Of a stretch of 64,000 nt of DNA, positions 62,848 through 64,000 are shown piece after piece; within the stretch, counting starts at the first letter, position 1; each line of letters opens with the position of its first letter. The notes under the pieces were generated by a model. That model made no database searches. It had not been told where the DNA came from and worked only from the letters and a program-made list of their open reading frames with translations. Made by a program: the position numbers and the translations under genes. This DNA comes from JBFHFS01 sp041583495 (GTDB lineage: Bacteria > Bacteroidota > Bacteroidia > Bacteroidales > Marinilabiliaceae). Location: positions 26,022 to 90,021 of the forward strand of contig JBFHFS010000018.1 of NCBI GenBank assembly GCA_041583495.1, read 5' to 3'.

Positions 62848-63873
62848 ATGAAACAAACCATTTTAGTGACAGGCGGAACCGGATACATCGGTTCATGGGT
62901 CGTTAAGGGGCTTCTGGAAAAGGGCCACACCATAAGATTAACGGTTAGAAATAAAAAACAGTCGGAGAAATATCAGTTTCTGGAAGAGGTGGCCCGGGTA
63001 TCGGAGGGCACCCTGGAAATTTGGGAAGCCGATTTACTGAATGAAGGCAGCTTTGATGAAGCGGCCAAAGGATGCGACTGGATAGCCCATATGGCTTCCC
63101 CATTCATCCTTAAGGTTAAAAATGCTCAACGCGACCTGGTTGATCCGGCCGTGAAAGGAACCACCAACGTGCTGGAGGCTGCCAATCGCTCCGGGTCTGT
63201 AAAAAAAGTGATTTTAACCTCCAGTATTGCAGCCGTGTTTGGAGATAACATTGATATGGAGCATCAACATTTATCCATTTTTTCAGAAGCTCAGTTTAAC
63301 ACCTCCAGCTCTTTAACTCATCAGCCCTATTCCTACTCGAAGGTAGAGGCAGAGAAAAGGGCCTGGGAGATAGCCAAAAAACAGTCCAACTGGCAACTGG
63401 TGGTCATAAACCCTGCCCTGGTGATGGGACCTGCTCTAAGTCCCCATTCACATTCGGAGAGTCTGAAGATCATGACCGATATTCTGTCGGGTAAATATAA
63501 AATGGGGGTTCCTGCCCTCTACTTTGGGTTTGTGGACGTGAGGGATGTGGCCAAAGCCCATATCTTTGCGCTGGAGAATCAGGCGGAAGGTCGCCACATC
63601 TTAGCCGAACGGGTCACCGATATGCTGTCCTTCATCAACATCATAAAAGGCCAATATGGAAACACTTATAAACTCCCCAATGCCTTTGCCCCTAAATGGC
63701 TGGTCGCCCTGTTGGGTGGACTATTTGGAATCACCCGAAAATTTGTGAACAACAATGTAGGCATCCCCATTAAACTGGACACCTCTAAAAGCAAAGAAAA
63801 GCTTCAAATGGAATACATTCCCCTGGAGCAAACGGTAGTAGATATGGTAGAGCAAATGAAATTTAAGCAATAG
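62848..63873 (+). CDS. NAD-dependent epimerase/dehydratase (extended SDR, DFR-like)
   Basis: A 341-residue extended SDR. The cofactor motif GGTGYIGSW (residues 8-16) and catalytic motif YSYSK are visible, with LTSSIAAVFGD (Ser) and INPALVMGP between and after them. The pattern is that of the dihydroflavonol-4-reductase-like aldehyde/ketone reductases, common stress or detoxification enzymes in bacteria. The gene begins 68 bases after the YoaP-like gene on the same strand. The reading frame is complete within the window; 127 bases remain to the edge, with no further gene. Confidence 0.92.
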   Translation: MKQTILVTGGTGYIGSWVVKGLLEKGHTIRLTVRNKKQSEKYQFLEEVARVSEGTLEIWEADLLNEGSFDEAAKGCDWIAHMASPFILKVKNAQRDLVDPAVKGTTNVLEAANRSGSVKKVILTSSIAAVFGDNIDMEHQHLSIFSEAQFNTSSSLTHQPYSYSKVEAEKRAWEIAKKQSNWQLVVINPALVMGPALSPHSHSESLKIMTDILSGKYKMGVPALYFGFVDVRDVAKAHIFALENQAEGRHILAERVTDMLSFINIIKGQYGNTYKLPNAFAPKWLVALLGGLFGITRKFVNNNVGIPIKLDTSKSKEKLQMEYIPLEQTVVDMVEQMKFKQ

Positions 63874-64000
63874 AGGTCGCCATTGAATAAGGGTTACCAA
63901 CCATTTTTCAGCACAACAGCATCCCCGATTACCCATTGCAAAAGACAGCCTCTATTTTATTGGTCTTTTAACTCTATTCCATAACCCATTCACAAGAAAA

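Noticed and set aside
63869..63956. Inverted repeat AATAGAGG / CCTCTATT around the end of the epimerase gene
   Set aside because: The 72-base loop is too long for a simple terminator and 8-bp matches of this kind are likely by chance.

Overview
The window reads as chromosomal DNA of a Bacteroidota bacterium, most likely class Bacteroidia. The evidence is a full-length sprA-type gene (the outer-membrane translocon of the type IX secretion / gliding system), three LytS-type histidine kinase / LytTR regulator pairs, a DUF4139 protein carrying a SusC-like module, and several matches to the Bacteroidota promoter (-7 box TAnnTTTG, with -33 TTG in the best cases). Clear Shine-Dalgarno sequences are generally absent. 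No rRNA, tRNA, CRISPR array, phage or complete insertion sequence was seen. One short inverted-repeat element that looks like a MITE is present.

Layout. 0-4 kb: secreted alpha/beta hydrolase and lipoprotein sulfatase, a strong terminator, then an overlapping GNAT / beta-keto acid cleavage enzyme pair. 4.1-12.4 kb: LytS/LytTR pair (minus strand) divergent from a tripartite RND efflux set (adaptor, pump, outer-membrane factor). 12.9-17.4 kb: a fosmidomycin-resistance-like MFS exporter, then a fused ROK-type kinase / MurNAc-6-phosphate etherase (MurQ) gene followed after one base by an MFS transporter, a probable muramic-acid recycling unit. 17.6-20.4 kb (minus): double-CDGSH protein, CDGSH-glutamate-synthase-like fusion, DoxX protein and methyltransferase. 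20.7-24.8 kb: GH3 glycosidase divergent from a DUF6807 (PmoA-like) protein, plus a lipoprotein. 25-31.7 kb: glyoxalase-like protein, SDR, DoxX-like membrane protein, YeeE/YedE transporter, DUF4139 chimera, metallophosphoesterase and beta-barrel protein. 31.9-33.7 kb: second LytS/LytTR pair. 33.9-36.2 kb: two convergent L,D-transpeptidase genes with overlapping 3' ends. 36.5-45.1 kb: ruvA, sprA, gcvH. 45.5-50.5 kb (minus): rimP-nusA-infB. 50.7-55.4 kb: HD-domain phosphohydrolase, DUF5808 protein, third LytS/LytTR pair and the MITE-like element. 55.4-64 kb: secreted RbsD/FucU-like protein, then a plus-strand run of small stress/defence-type genes (two VOC proteins, MATE pump, SRPBCC, cation transporter, DUF1761, TfoX-like, pentapeptide-repeat protein, GNAT-YoaP, NAD-dependent epimerase).

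How genes work together. The MFP-RND-OMF trio should form one envelope-spanning pump, possibly controlled by the divergent LytS/LytTR pair. The kinase-MurQ fusion plus its transporter could take up MurNAc, phosphorylate it and cleave its lactyl ether in one short pathway. rimP-nusA-infB is the conserved translation/transcription-factor operon and has a well-formed promoter back-to-back with that of the HD gene. The most unusual points are the kinase-MurQ fusion with a divergent ROK domain, the SusC-like module inside DUF4139, the tandem CDGSH proteins with identical spacing, and the MITE-like insertion that appears to have hit a stop codon without destroying it.
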